Assembly: GCA_963921425.1 (NCBI GenBank)
Contig: OY992836.1
Location: forward strand, 6,959,825 to 7,023,824
Direction of reading: 5' to 3'
From: Dryas octopetala
Taxonomy: Eukaryota > Streptophyta > Magnoliopsida > Rosales > Rosaceae
DNA length: 64,000 bases
Of this stretch, positions 1 to 11,775 are shown one piece after another (positions within the stretch are counted from its first letter, which is position 1; each line of letters opens with the position of its first letter). A model generated the notes under the pieces. The model did not search any database, was not told where the DNA came from, and saw only the letters and a list, made by a program, of their open reading frames with translations. Both the position numbers and the translations under genes were made by a program.

Positions 1-1611
1 AGAAGCATCCAGATGGCACAGTCTCTAGATACAAAGAAAGGTTAATGACACAAGGGTTTAGTCAAGAGCATGAAGTAGATTATGCAGAGACTTTTAGTCA
101 TGTGGTTAGACATTCCACAGTCAAATTGGTTTTGGCTTTGGCGGCTCAATTTTAGTGGAAGATAAAGTAAATGGAAGTGAATAATGCTTTTCTATATGGA
201 GATTTGCAAGAAGAGGTCTATATGAAGCAATCTCAAGGTTTTGAGAATCTTGCATGTCGAGACTATGTGTGTCTTTTGCAAAAGTCCATGTATGGCTTAA
301 AACAGGCACCTAGGGCCTGAAATGCCAAATTTACAGGTTTTCTTCCTTCTCTTGGGTTTAAATCTTCTTATTATGATCCTAGTTTATTTATAAGGAAGTC
401 AGATGCTGGTGTGGTACTGTTATTGCTCTATGTAGATGATATCATTATCACATATTCTAGCCCAGCAGAGGTACAAGCAATTATTGATGAACTTAGTTTG
501 ATTTTTGACATGAAAGATTTGGGAGCCTTGACATATTTTCGGGTTACAAGTGTAGTACAAGAAGAAGGGAGGTATTTTTGTGAATCAGGAGAAGTATGCA
601 AGAGATCTACTTGTCCGAGTTGGAATCGAATATTGTAAACCTTGTACATCACCATGTAAATTAACCTCATCTCCAGCTGCTTAAGGATGAAGGGGAGCTT
701 TTTTCAGATCCTACATTGTATAGGAGTTTTGTTGGTGCCTTGCAATATCTTACATTTATAAGGCCTGACATTGCTTTTGCTACTAATATTATGTGTCAAT
801 TCATGGCTAGCCCTACAGATTTGCATTATGAAGTAGTTAAGAAGATTTTGAGGTATGTGCAAGGTACGTACTTTAGCTCATGGTTTGCATTATAAACCTG
901 AACATATAGGGTTGACTACTTATAGTGATTCTGACTGGGGATGATACATCAATGATAGACGATCAACCATTGGGTATATTGTTTACCGGCAGTCTAAGAA
1001 ACTAGGTACTATTTCTAGAAGTTCTACAGAGGCTGAGTATAGGGCTTTGGCTAACACTGTTTCATACTTGTCTTGGTTGAGTAATGTGCTTAAGGATTTA
1101 CATGTATCTCTGCCTTTTCTTTCACTCATACACTGTGATAATGTTTCTGCCCTTGCACTGGGAATCAATCTAGTCTTTTATTCTTGTATCAAGCACCTTA
1201 ATACAGATTTTCATTATGTCAGAGAACGAGTTCAATGTGGTGATTTGGATTTGGAGTATGTGCCTACTGTAAACAATACAGCTGATGTTCTGACTAAATG
1301 TCTTCATAGTCATTTGCACTTCAACATTGTTGCAACCTCAGACTTGGTCCTCTTGCTGAGGTTGAAAGGGGATGTTAGGCTAGTATTAGTTGGTTACAAC
1401 TGTTTGCCACGTGTATTAAGCTGATTAGCTTAGTTAGTTTGTTTAGTTAGAAAAGTCTGTGGCTTATATTCATGTATATATCGATTATAATAGTTAGTTC
1501 TTTTTTATATAACAAATATACAAAGGTTCTCTTCACTTTCTTCATTTTCATTTCTCTAATTCTCTAACTTCTTACAACTGTGATCACCACATACAAAGAG
1601 CGCGCTTAACA
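1..1611 (+). mobile_element. Ty1/copia LTR retrotransposon fossil, 3' part
   Basis: This is the 3' end of a Ty1/copia element that continues beyond the left edge of the window. In order it shows reverse transcriptase (about 1-660, with the YVDD active-site box near 432), RNase H (about 940-1330, with the typical plant copia ending around NTADVLTK), a purine-rich tract near 1362-1372, and a 3' LTR at 1373-1611 that begins TGTTAG and ends CTTAACA. The pol region is broken by several lesions, so the element is an old, dead copy. The 5' LTR is not in the window, so the age cannot be estimated from an LTR pair. The family assignment rests on established copia RT/RNase H motifs and the pol order. 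Confidence 0.9.
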
Positions 1612-1680
1612 ATAGGCCAACAAAACTAAAAAATCTTTACACTTATTGTGATATAAACCCACTGCACTAATACTCACATT

Positions 1681-1772
1681 GCCGAATTAAGCATTCGACT
1701 TGCATAAAGTTCATGCATCTATTGAATTTACAATTCGACTTGCCGAATTAAGCATTCGACTTGCATAAAGTT
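1681..1772. repeat. 31-bp direct repeat, two copies
   Basis: The same 31 bases occur at 1681-1711 and 1742-1772, 61 bases apart. Both copies start GCCGAATTAAGCATTCGACT. The repeat lies directly downstream (on the - strand) of the splice donor of the RIN2-like exon relic. No known element is recognised in it. Confidence 0.85.
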
Positions 1773-1794
1773 TCAAAATAAAGTAGAAAATTAC

Positions 1795-2020
1795 CTTGAG
1801 AGATAGAATGAGTAAAATAAATGCATTGAGTACAAAATTTGTCAGCAGTCCAACAGTGGCATAAGAGCCCAAAAGAATATTAACAACGTGGCCAAAATTG
1901 GCCGCAAGAATTAAATTCTCCCCAATAAGTGAATCTAATTTTAGTTTAACTAAAGAAGTAATTTCGTCCACAACTGGAGAGTGGAGACCTGCAAAGCTTA
2001 TCGATGTACATATATATAGC
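1795..2020 (-). pseudogene. RIN2/RIN3-like RING E3 ligase, single exon relic
   Basis: Reading the - strand from about 2020 gives a stretch containing SLIGENLILAANFGHVVNIL and LLGSYATVGLLTNFVLNAFI, then LLILSLK. This resembles the N-terminal membrane region of plant RIN2/RIN3 (RPM1-interacting RING ubiquitin ligases related to gp78), as I remember those sequences. The match stops at LSLK, where a good splice donor (AAG|GTAATT, exon end 1795) follows, so a real exon boundary is preserved. No ATG, RING domain or CUE domain lies nearby, and the following 4 kb contain no further exon I can recognise. It is best read as a stranded gene fragment, either left by a deletion or carried in by a transposon. 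The two hydrophobic blocks would be membrane segments in the intact protein. The assignment is by recalled similarity and is moderately confident. Confidence 0.55.
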
Positions 2021-4214
2021 AGAAATAGCTATATATCGCAAACCCATTCGTAACAAATTTAGCCTCTTTACTAAAACCCAACTCAAAAATTCTCATCAGC
2101 ACTGAATTAGCATGATTCCTTGCTCGCTTTGACCATAGCTTGTCATTTTTTAAATTAAGTCAAAATATTTTTGAAAGGTATGATAGTAATTTAACATTAG
2201 GAATGGTATAGGGGCAACCAGATTGGGCTAGACCGGTTAAATTATGTAATTAGCAAATATTTGCATGTGACCATTTTGGGAACCCAAATTGTATTTTGAC
2301 TATTATGAAATTTTTAAATGTTTTATTGATTTATTTGTAATTTACTTTTTTTGTTTGAATATAATTGTTTGTGTTTTAAGTTTCTCAAATTATCAAAATT
2401 TTTAAATAGATATTTATTAATTATTTTTTCCACATGGCATGTCAGTGAAAATTGGATCCTTCCATGTCGTATACCACACAGGTGATTCTAACGAAAAACC
2501 TGACGGACTTAATAAAAGTGATGTTTTGATACACGAAATGGAGTTTCAGAGGGCAAAGTTAGTCATATAAACTTTCAGGGGGCAAAGTAAAAACAAAGTC
2601 ATTCTTTCAGGAGACATTAGAATGTATAAGCCAAATTATTTCATCTTTTAACATAAAATTATTTTAATATATTAATTTAAATATTAACTATAATTAATTG
2701 TAGTTACCAACTTACCAACCACATGTTGTATGATGTGTGGCAAAAGCTTATGTTACTCCTCGGATAGCGAGCACGTGCGCCACATATTTTAAGGATTTCA
2801 AGAGTACAATCTGGCATTGTATTCCTAAATTTCCTAAAATATGTAAGTCTTTTTAATTTAAAAGTCGGAAATGATTAAAAATAATTTAGTAGCGCAAACA
2901 AATATTTAAATAAATGCAATTAATTAGCAAAATAAATACAATACTTAATAAATCAATCAAGTGGGTCTCACTGCCTTGTCCTCTCCACGCTGACTCCTCA
3001 ACTCTATTAATTTGCAAAAATCCCCTATACCATGTAATAGTGTATCAAGTCACATTAAAAAACTCGGTAAGCTGTGACGCTTGTATGAGTAAAACCAATT
3101 CATATTGTTATAGCACAAAAAACTATGCCAAAACACACCTCGCCGTGAGTGGTGGCGAGGCTTCCGACCTTTAGGTGTGTGCGGGCGTGCCACTAATTGG
3201 CCTGAGATAACCAATTAGAAAAAGAGATAGTATTTGAATAAAAAAGAAATTAAATGCACTAAATATAGGATATGACTTCTAAAAGCGATTATGCAATGGG
3301 AAAAGAACGAGGAAACTCATCTAGGTTCTTTTTCTGCCTAAATTAACTAGGACTTTGGGTATGAACAACCAAAAAGTAAATAAAATAGCAATATAAATTT
3401 AACAGAGAGCTTGATGAGAAATAACATTAAAATAAAATTCAGAGACCAAGAGGTGTTCTTAAGAAATATGAAATACACAGATATTGCATAAACACAATCA
3501 AATATAATTAAAAAGGCCTTGAACAGCTATGCAAAAAATAAAAGAGATCTGAAAAAAGCTTGAAAGCTATGAAAATACAGAGAGCTTCTGAGTATGAAAA
3601 AGCCTATGGGCTGAATTTGAGAGCAGAAGTTGTTAAGATATTCACATTATTTGTGAGTTTTTTGGGTTTGTCTGGGTGATGAAGAGAGAGTCTCATCGTT
3701 GCACTATAGCTTCCTTTTATATTAAACTATTTGTTTTGTCCCCAAGTTCTTTGTAGTTACGTGTGTGGCTGAAAATGATTTGCTCTAGACTGTTGTTGAC
3801 AGCTGTTGACATCTTTTTGGATAATATATGCCTATCCATATAGACATAGTTGCTCAAGCCTATCCAACCTTATCTCATTCTTCATTGGCATCTTCCACCT
3901 TTATCCATGCATAATATATGCTTTCAAGTAACATAGTTGTTGACCCCAAAAGCAATGTTAATAAAGCCATGATCACCAAACCTATGGCCACTATAGTTTG
4001 GAAACTAAAAGCAAGGCCATGGAATAATTAATACTTGTTTTCAATTATGCTGATATTTTTGACTGATGACTGACAAGCAATACTCTTGAAAGCAAGTGAG
4101 TGAATCAAGCCCGTAGGTACATCTGGTAGTCAATGGAAGCCTAAGAAATTAGTGAAATAAAGTATCTCCCACTGACAATGTCAATAGTATGTGATGAAGG
4201 TTAATATTCTCAGG
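2021..4214. other. Unassigned AT-rich intergenic DNA
   Basis: No convincing gene is seen. Phrases typical of decayed plant repeats occur (for example around 2500-2660), but no paired ends or target duplications could be found by eye. Short open frames here lack recognisable domains. Confidence 0.5.
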
Positions 4215-4862
4215 CCTTAATTCTTAGATCTAAAGCTTTTAGCTTTGGACAATGACACACAGACAATCAAAAGACGACAAAGCAAACATAACACTATGTT
4301 TAATTTTGACGGTACAAAAATAGCAATCTTCTTCCTCAATGAAGATGATATAATCTCGACAAACTTTGCCGAGGAGAAATGGCTCGCCAAGCTCAGCGCG
4401 GTTGCTGAATAGTTGAATATCGCCGAGGAGTAGTGGCTTGCCGAATTCAAACGCCTAGATACTGTCGTCGAAAGAATCTTGGCGGAGAACACGAGCATCA
4501 AAAGCCTTAGAGTTACACTCTAGTGACTTATAATATTCTCGGCATGAAATCAATAACAAGTTTATTGACATGTTCTTTTCACAGAGTACTGCCGAAAACA
4601 TCCTGTGTTTTGTCTTGACCGTAATGTCTTGGAGCACCGAAAACACTTGCACGACTTGAGTACACTTGGGCTGGAGAGTGTAGAATGGTGTTTGGCAAAA
4701 AGTGCATTTATCTTTCACAAGCCGAAGAGATTTAGCAAAAAACAAAAAAGTAAGACCAAAATTTCCACCCCATCTTTTCCGTAGTGTTCAGCCGAAAGTC
4801 ATGATGGCCTCTTCATCCAAAAATCACCAAAGCTATATGCCCCAATACCAACAACTTCTCTT

Positions 4863-4892
4863 ATATATCTATATATATATATATATATATAG
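4863..4892. repeat. (TA)n microsatellite
   Basis: A run of alternating T and A about 30 bases long, with minor interruptions at the left end. Confidence 0.9.
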
Positions 4893-5168
4893 GCACATAC
4901 TCAAGGAGGTAGCCAACCGTGTTTTATTCCCAGCCTTGACATCTTCTCATTTTTTGGTTGAACATCAATCTTTTGTGAGCCGTGGAACAACGAACAAAGG
5001 TGATTATTGTTGTGAAAATAATGTTTTTTGGCCTTCAAATAGGCCAAAAAACATTGCCCCCCAAGTGTGGCGTACTCACCAAATATCGCCTCCAAACGCA
5101 ATTTTGTGATTTTAGCCGAAGATAAATTTTCTAAATCGGATTTGTTTCCGACCACCATGTCAAAAATT

Positions 5169-5798
5169 TCATGGATAGCTCATAATTTTGGTGTCCACCT
5201 CTTTTTGCACAACCAAAATATTTTCATTTTCATGAAAAATTTGAGCTTTTGTTGATTCCATATTAGCCAAGGCTGGAACACTATTATTTTGACTTTCAAG
5301 TATTGAATTGTCATCCTTTGAGGTTGGCCCCATATTGGCTTCAGTAGAGATGACTTTTTGTGCATAAGTCTTTCTCTCCTTGATTTCTTCTTGGCCCACC
5401 GAGACTTTTTCTTCACTTACTCCCTTCAATCTTTCTTCTTTCTCTTTATGTGGGGAAGGTGGAGGCCCAATTCCAACACAACTTATTGGCAAGGCTTTGC
5501 CACCTTTTAATTGGTTAATCATTTGGTCCAGAAGGGCTGCTCGGTTCTCCAAATCCTCTCTCAACCTCGAGCGCATGGCTTCCATTGACAAGTAGAGCTT
5601 TTCTTGGAGTTCTTCTTTCATTCTCTGATTACTCTCATTGAGTTTCTTCATAATTTCATCAATTTTACTAGCAAAATCCATTGATGGAGAATTTTGACAT
5701 TGGGGTCGACAAGAGTTATACTGCCTCCCATGTGTGTCAACAGAAACATATGGATAAGAGTAGGCTGAATAGCCATGATGTTGGTCGTGGGGTTCCAC
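5169..5798 (-). CDS. Unrecognised 209-aa coiled-coil ORF, possibly retroelement gag-like
   Basis: This is an uninterrupted 209-codon frame on the - strand. Residues about 1-35 are rich in Tyr, Ser, His and Gln. Residues about 40-95 form a clear amphipathic coiled coil (MDFASKIDEIMKKLNESNQ and onward), followed by a Lys/Glu-rich polar tail. Low-complexity leader plus coiled coil resembles the spacer part of some plant Ty3-type or LARD gag regions, but I see no zinc knuckle, protease or LTR pair, so this stays a suggestion. Directly upstream on the same strand (about 5815-5880) is an Asp/Tyr/Met-rich run made of GAT/CAT triplets. No intact partner gene is near. Function unknown. Confidence 0.35.
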   Translation of the reverse strand: MEPHDQHHGYSAYSYPYVSVDTHGRQYNSCRPQCQNSPSMDFASKIDEIMKKLNESNQRMKEELQEKLYLSMEAMRSRLREDLENRAALLDQMINQLKGGKALPISCVGIGPPPSPHKEKEERLKGVSEEKVSVGQEEIKERKTYAQKVISTEANMGPTSKDDNSILESQNNSVPALANMESTKAQIFHENENILVVQKEVDTKIMSYP

Positions 5799-5945
5799 TT
5801 GGGTTTATTACCCCTCGGCCATGTCGTCATCATCATAATAGTCATCATAATAATCATCATCATGCTGGCTTTACTGGATTGATCTTGCCCAGTTATCAAT
5901 CCTGTAACCATAAATTGTTTAGACTTCAAGTACTAAGAGATATAA

Positions 5946-7050
5946 GGGGGTGTATTCAATTAAGATTTTAATGAACTTTTGTAGAGTTTTTAAAAGTCAT
6001 TGACTTTGGTAGAGTTGATGGATTTTTAATGACTTTCATAAACTCCACATAGACTTTGACAGAATTCTATTTAGAGTTTCCCTAACTTTTCTCATAGATT
6101 TTGAAGGATTTTTATAGACTTCTAATAACTTTGATCTAATTTTTTATTATTTATTTTAGGATTTCTCCAATATGTTTTTTTTATTTTTTTTGTCCTCCGT
6201 GAGTGAGTGGAATGAGGATGAGCTTCAAGACCGAGATACATGTGTTATAAATTATCCTAATATTACAAACAATATAAAAAGTTGGGGCTAGAGTTGTAGG
6301 GACCAAAATTATTTTGTTCCATAATTTATTATAAGTGTTTTGAATTTTATGTTTTTATGTTGTTAGACTGTCAAATATTGTGTTTTAACGAGTTGTTAGA
6401 ATTTGTCTAATTGAATTGACAAGTTGAGAACATTATATGATGTGGTGGTAACATTAATTATTTCTCAAATTATGAATATATACTCTTGTGATTTTGTTGA
6501 GTACTTAAAAACTGTGAAATGGTTGGTTTGAATATCTTGTTATTACATTGCATTGTGGCAACGCTGTTGGTTCCAACTCAGGATGATGAGTCAATTAAAT
6601 ATAAGAGAAAAAGAAAATTAATATAAGAGGATATAGTAATTAGAAAAAAATAAATTAAGAGGTGGGTAAAAAAATAAGATTTAGGGGGTTTAGCATCACT
6701 CTTTAAAAAATAAATAAATACCATTTTTTTAATAGCTTTTTAATATTTGAAATCCTTTGAAATCTGCAGGGGGAACGATGGAGAATTATTGACTTTGATA
6801 TAACATAATTTACACTACAAAGTCCATGAAAGTCTTTTAAAGTCTATCATTTAATAAAGTCAATGACTTTTTGAATACCATGTCACTTTTATAGACTCTC
6901 TAAAAGTCTTAATTGAATATCATGGGCTTTTTAAAAGTATTGATTGAATACCACCATACTTTTATAAACTCTTTAAAAGTTTTGATTTAATACCACCATA
7001 CTTTTTAATTCCACCAAAGTCATTTAAAATCCTATTTGAATACATCATCC
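5946..7050. mobile_element. Tourist-like (PIF/Harbinger) MITE
   Basis: The left end reads GGGGGTGTATTCAATTAAGA and the right end, reverse-complemented, reads GGATGATGTATTCAAATAGG, giving an imperfect terminal inverted repeat. Both flanks carry TAA (5943-5945 and 7051-7053), the size and sequence of a PIF/Harbinger target duplication. Internally both arms repeat short units built around AAAGTC, TTTTAAAGTC and ATTGAATACCA, so the subterminal regions are redundant inverted arrays. About 1.1 kb with no transposase frame, so non-autonomous. Family assignment is by end sequence and TSD and is moderate. Confidence 0.6.
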
Positions 7051-7603
7051 TAAGTCTCACTGTCCTATCTTCTTTAGGACATTATTCTCTTAACATGAAA
7101 TCATGAAACTCTTTTATGTATATACACATATATAAGGATATAGTATGTATATGAAAGATGAAACATAAAAGACAGGTTTGCCCATTGATATTAGAAATAT
7201 ACACAATACGTTTAATAAAACGATTTGCATAAGTACATATTCCAACACCCTCGCCGTCATCTCCTTTTGCCCCATCTCTCTTTCTCCCTTGGGTCCGGTG
7301 ACATTCCTGCCTAGTAGATAGAGAGAGACTGACTGCTATTTCCAGATCAATTCTCACAAAAGCTTACCCTTTCACTAATTTCTCTGTAAACAAACAAAAC
7401 AATAACAACGAATTGTCACAAAAACACCAAAATTTCGAGAAAGGAAGGTCGTCAGCGGGAGAGAGAAAGAATTTTGAAAATTCGTTTTTTGCTCATAATT
7501 TAAAATAAAAAAGAAAAACAAAATGGATCAGTGGAATAGCTTTTTTTTTTTTGCCACTGATCGATGGAATAACGTTGAAACTAATGAAACATTTTTTTTT
7601 TTT
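7051..7603. other. Intergenic, no feature recognised
   Basis: AT-rich DNA with a pyrimidine-rich patch at 7255-7330 and T-runs just before the Pack-MULE. No gene is seen. Confidence 0.5.
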
Positions 7604-8838
7604 AGCTCAAGTTCATTTTTATACATGAACTATAGGGTCTATTTCAAATTGGTCTATGTACTATTAAATGTTTTAAATGAACACATAAACTAAACGAAAG
7701 TAAACAAAATAGCCCATCTGTCAAATATTAGAGGGTAATTTTGTCATTTCATCCATTAATAATATTTAATTAATATTTAAATAACCAAAATTAATATAAC
7801 TAAAATAATTATAAAAAAAACCCACCCAGCCCGTTCCCCCACCCTCGCCACCTTGCCCCTTCACCACTTGAGCAAAAAACAACCCCTCCTTCCCCAACCA
7901 GTGCATTCAGCCCCTCCACCCCGCCACCTTACCCCTCCACCCCCGCTACCCAGCCCGTTCCCCTACCCAGCTCGTTTCACCGATCAAGACCCGCTGGCCA
8001 CGCTGGAGATTTAGCCGTCGTCGAAGACTTTGGAACCTGGTTCGAACTGGTCCACCACAAACGCATGAATGGAAGGAGTTGGAGCCACCCACAAGCAGAG
8101 GCACCTTTCTCTGAGAGGTAATGGCAAAGACGGCTTGGCCGGCTACACGGCGGAAGTCGGCGTGGAGGGGGTCGAAGTCGCCGAGGAGGTGGTGGAGGAC
8201 GCCGAGGCAGTTGGGGAGGGGAAGCTTGTTGGTGGTGATGTCGAGGCCCTTGAAGACTTGCATTTTGTCGGAGTTAACGATTTCAAAGGAGGGGAAGCGA
8301 GTGGCGAGGTCGAGGGAGAGGCGGGACTTGCCGGCGCTGGTGGCTCCCATGATGACGAGGAGTTTGTCCTTGCGGCGGGGGGTGGCAATAGGGGCGGAGG
8401 CCATGCAGGGCCATCGAGTCTTGACCGGTGGGACGGGTTGGGTGGGGGTACAGACTGGGTGGCGGGGGTGGAAGGGTAAGGTGGCAGGAGTGGAGGGGCA
8501 AGGTGGCGGGGGAGGGAAGGGCTGGGTGCACTGGCAGGGGAGGGAAGGGTTGTTTTTTGCTTAGGTGGTGGAAGGGCAAGGTGGCGAGGGTGGGGGAACG
8601 AGCTGAGTGGGTTTTTTTATTAGGTGTTATAATTATTTTAGTTATATTAATTTTGGTTATTTAAATATAAATTAAATATTGTTAATGGATGAAATGAAAA
8701 AATTACCCCTCTAATATTTGACAGATGAGCTATTTTGTATACTTTCGTTTAGTTTATGTGTTCATTTAAAACATTTAATAGTACATAGACCAATTTAAAA
8801 TTTACCCTATAGTTCATAGATAAAAATGAACATGAGCC
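7604..8838. mobile_element. Pack-MULE with about 400-bp terminal inverted repeats and captured IPT gene piece
   Basis: The left arm (7604 to about 8000) and the right arm (about 8405-8838) are inverted copies over almost their whole length. The left starts GCTCAAGTTCATTTTTAT and the right, reverse-complemented, GCTCATGTTCATTTTTAT. The arms end in a C-rich minisatellite built on CCACC/CCCTCC. Long TIRs of several hundred bases with a host gene piece in the middle are the hallmark of Pack-MULEs (Mutator superfamily). Both ends sit in T-runs, compatible with a 9-bp T-only target duplication, but a homopolymer cannot prove this. The arms differ by many substitutions and small indels, so the insertion is not recent. 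There is no transposase frame, so it needs help from another MULE. Confidence 0.85.
7990..8404 (-). pseudogene. Adenylate isopentenyltransferase (IPT) fragment inside Pack-MULE
   Basis: The - strand encodes RRKDKLLVIMGATSAGKSRL, then SLDLATRFPSFEIVNSDKMQ, VFKGLDITTNK, GVLHHLLGDFDP and VPLLVGGSNSF. These are the N-terminal blocks of plant adenylate isopentenyltransferases (cytokinin biosynthesis, DMAPP plus ATP/ADP): the P-loop GxxxxGKS, the NSDKMQV substrate block, HHLL and the GGSNSF motif. After GGSNSF a one-base shift near 8067 moves the match to another frame (IHAFVVDQFEPGSKVFDDG), followed by a stop near 8012. Only about the first 125-130 residues of a roughly 330-residue enzyme are present; the C-terminal zinc-finger-like and catalytic parts are missing. 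The fragment fills the space between the two TIRs almost exactly, which indicates capture by the element. No functional IPT can be made. Confidence 0.85.
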
Positions 8839-9751
8839 TCTTTTTTTTTTTTGGCCAAAGAGTTAAATTTCGTTTTTTAGGGGTATGGAAATTTTAGCAC
8901 TAGTTCATCAAATTTTCGATCATATTTCGCCGAAATTCAATAATTTCGCAAAATTTCGCTCAGCCCAGCCATCTCTCGATCTGCTTTCTCCTTGCTGGCG
9001 GCCATCTCTGTCAGATCTGTCTTCTCCTTGTTACAAACCCAGATCTGGCGGCCATCTCTTGTTACAAACCCAGCCGAGGAGGGAGGATAGAGAAGGGAGA
9101 AAAGAGAGAGAAGAGAGAGAAGAGGGAGAAGATCATATTGGGGTGGGAGAAAGAGATTGGCGCATGCCTGCAAGAGAGGGAGGAGATATAAGAGAAAGAT
9201 CATATGTCATATGTGAGTTGCGACATAGTGGCAGTGGCTGGGAGAGAGAGTCACGGGAAGAAGAAGATGGAAAGAAGGGAAAAAGGAAAGAAAAAAAAAA
9301 GAAAAAAAAAAGGGTTTAAGGTTGATTGGAGTTTGGGATCTTTGGGCTATTGAAAAGAAAAAAAAGAGTTTGAGATTTTGTTTGGCTCTTTTAGGATATT
9401 ATTTAGTTATTTTTAAAACCTAAACCATAATACATTTCTATATGTAAAATAATTAAAAATATTTTAAAGAGCCCAAATCTTAATATCTTATACCATATCC
9501 CAAAAAATTTAGAGTATATAAGTTTAATATATAGATTATAGAATATAAAGAGTATCAGAGTATATAGAGTCAAGGAGTGAAATTTCGAAAATTTCGGCAA
9601 AATTTCGCCGAAATTTTCGTTTTTTTGGGATCCCGAAATTTTATCACATAACCCTTAATTTTCGGTAATTTTTCGCCGAAATTTCGAAAATTTCGCCGAA
9701 ATTTCGATCCCCCTTCAAGTTCATTTCTGTGAAATTTCGACGAAATTTCGC

Positions 9752-9759
9752 TATAAATA
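9752..9759 (+). promoter_or_regulatory. TATA box of the hAT transposase gene (predicted)
   Basis: TATAAATA lies just inside the 5' subterminal repeats and is followed after about 30 bases by a pyrimidine-rich leader (9790-10020, TCTCTCTCTC-rich), a typical plant 5' UTR composition. The first ATG of the transposase is about 2 kb further on, so a long 5' UTR intron is implied. A plausible donor is CAAG|GTTTGT at about 10050. Confidence 0.4.
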
Positions 9760-11775
9760 TTGAAATTTTGTTGTACGGCTGTACAGTCTGTACCTCTGTC
9801 TTCTCCTTTTTCACTCGGATCTCTCTCTCTTTTTCATCCACACACTCAGATCTATCCTTCTTCAGTTCTTCTCTCTGTCTTCTCCCCTGCCAAAGATTTC
9901 TCTCCCCTTGCCTCATCACTGGCGTGACTCTCTCTCTCTTCACTCTCTCTTCTTCGCCTGCGACTCCTTCTCCGGCGTGACTCTCTCTCTCTCTTCTCCG
10001 CCTGCGACTCCTTCTCTGTAACTTTCTTCCCCGACGCGAGACCCCTACAAGGTTTGTACTAATTGATACTTCAATTATGATGCATATATGGGCAAGACTG
10101 CGCATACATCTATAATGGTTCTTGACATCTTGTATCAATATATATATAATATATGTAAGATACTGCAATATGGATATCAGTATATATATATGCCTGCTAC
10201 TGCTTGCAATAAATATGAGATGGATTATATTCTATCTTTACCATTTTGTTTGTACTATTAAATTTAATCTTTCTGTACATTTTTGTATTATTAATTTTTC
10301 TTCATAATTCATATAAAGAAGCAATATGTTAATACTTCATGTATTTTTATGTTTGTATCATTGTCTGGACTTTCTACCGACTATTCAATTCATAGAGATT
10401 TTATGGTGGGGAAATTATATTTGGACCCAGTATCATTAATTGCTCTTTTGACCCCTTTTCCCCCCAAAACTTTCCATTATGCCCTATACAGTTATAGGAC
10501 CATCAATTATGCATGTTTTTTATGCAATCTCCTTGCTAGCTAGGCAGTCGGATTCTTTAATCGACTTATTGTGCTGTGGATTTGGTTCTAATCAAATGAT
10601 CGATGTGCGATCGAGTAAGGAACTTCTTCTCAACTTGAGTTTTTCTTACTTTGTGATGAATTGAACAACTAAAAATATAAATTGAAGAAAGTAGATCATA
10701 TATCCAAGCCAAAGCCACACAAGAGTGGATGTGGATCTACTGCAATATTGTGGCAGATCATAATTACAAATTTACAATAACTACACTGGCCTACACAAAG
10801 GAACAAGAGAAACATTTTGAATAATTGTAAGATACAAATCTAAACTCAGTTAGTTGGATACGTGTATGTTGAGTATTGAATTCAATTTGCAGTTTTGAAT
10901 TGTGATCTACATTTTTGGCTTGTTTTTGCCGATTTAGATTCGGGATATTGGTAATTTGTGGAATGCATGACAACATTTTCGTAGTTTGATGTGAGTTTGA
11001 AGTGGGTTGTGTACTAATTTATGGTTCTTCCTCTGAATAGTCGTCAGGGGTCAGTCTGATTCGAAAGTGGATGTTTCTGACTTTGTGGAAGAAAGTCTGG
11101 AACTTTTTTTTTTTTTTTATTGTTTTTATTGTTTTTATGGCATGCTTCTGAATAATTTTTTGAAGTAACGAATCTGAATGTTTTGTGTAGTTTCAGTGCA
11201 TTTCTCAGTTTGTATGTATGGTAGTATATGAATTGTAATTTGTTTTGTCAAAAAGCTTGATTCTATTATCGATTTTGTTCATATCATGCTATATAATACA
11301 GGCTGTGGTAGAGAAACTGGAGATATTATAATGATTTTATCGAATAAATTTATCACCTTTTTTATCACTTGTTTGGTAATATAATGATTATACAGCCATT
11401 TCTTAATTTCTTATAGAAACAAATTTATTTATTTTATTTTATTTTGCTATGGCCGGGATTGTTGCTTCTTGTTCTATAACAAGGTTGATGAGGCAATTAA
11501 TCTTATAGTCTTATCTAAGAAATGGATGATTTGTTTTATTATATTATTTTATTTCTTAATTTATTTTTGTGAAATGATTTATTGTTAATTAAGTGTTCCA
11601 CAGTTATTAATGTATATTTGATTGTGATTTTTCATATTTGATTGTGATTGTGATTGTGTATTTTTGTATATTTGATTATGATTTTGCATATTTGATTGTT
11701 ATTTTGCATATTTGATTGTTATTATGATGATTGTGAATTTGTGATTGTGTATGTCTTTTGTTATTTGGTACTAAT

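Noticed and set aside
8069-8664. Several long + strand frames with Gly/Val/Glu- or Arg-rich products
   Set aside because: They are shadows of the GC-rich IPT fragment and of the C-rich minisatellite in the Pack-MULE arms; no domain or codon pattern of their own.
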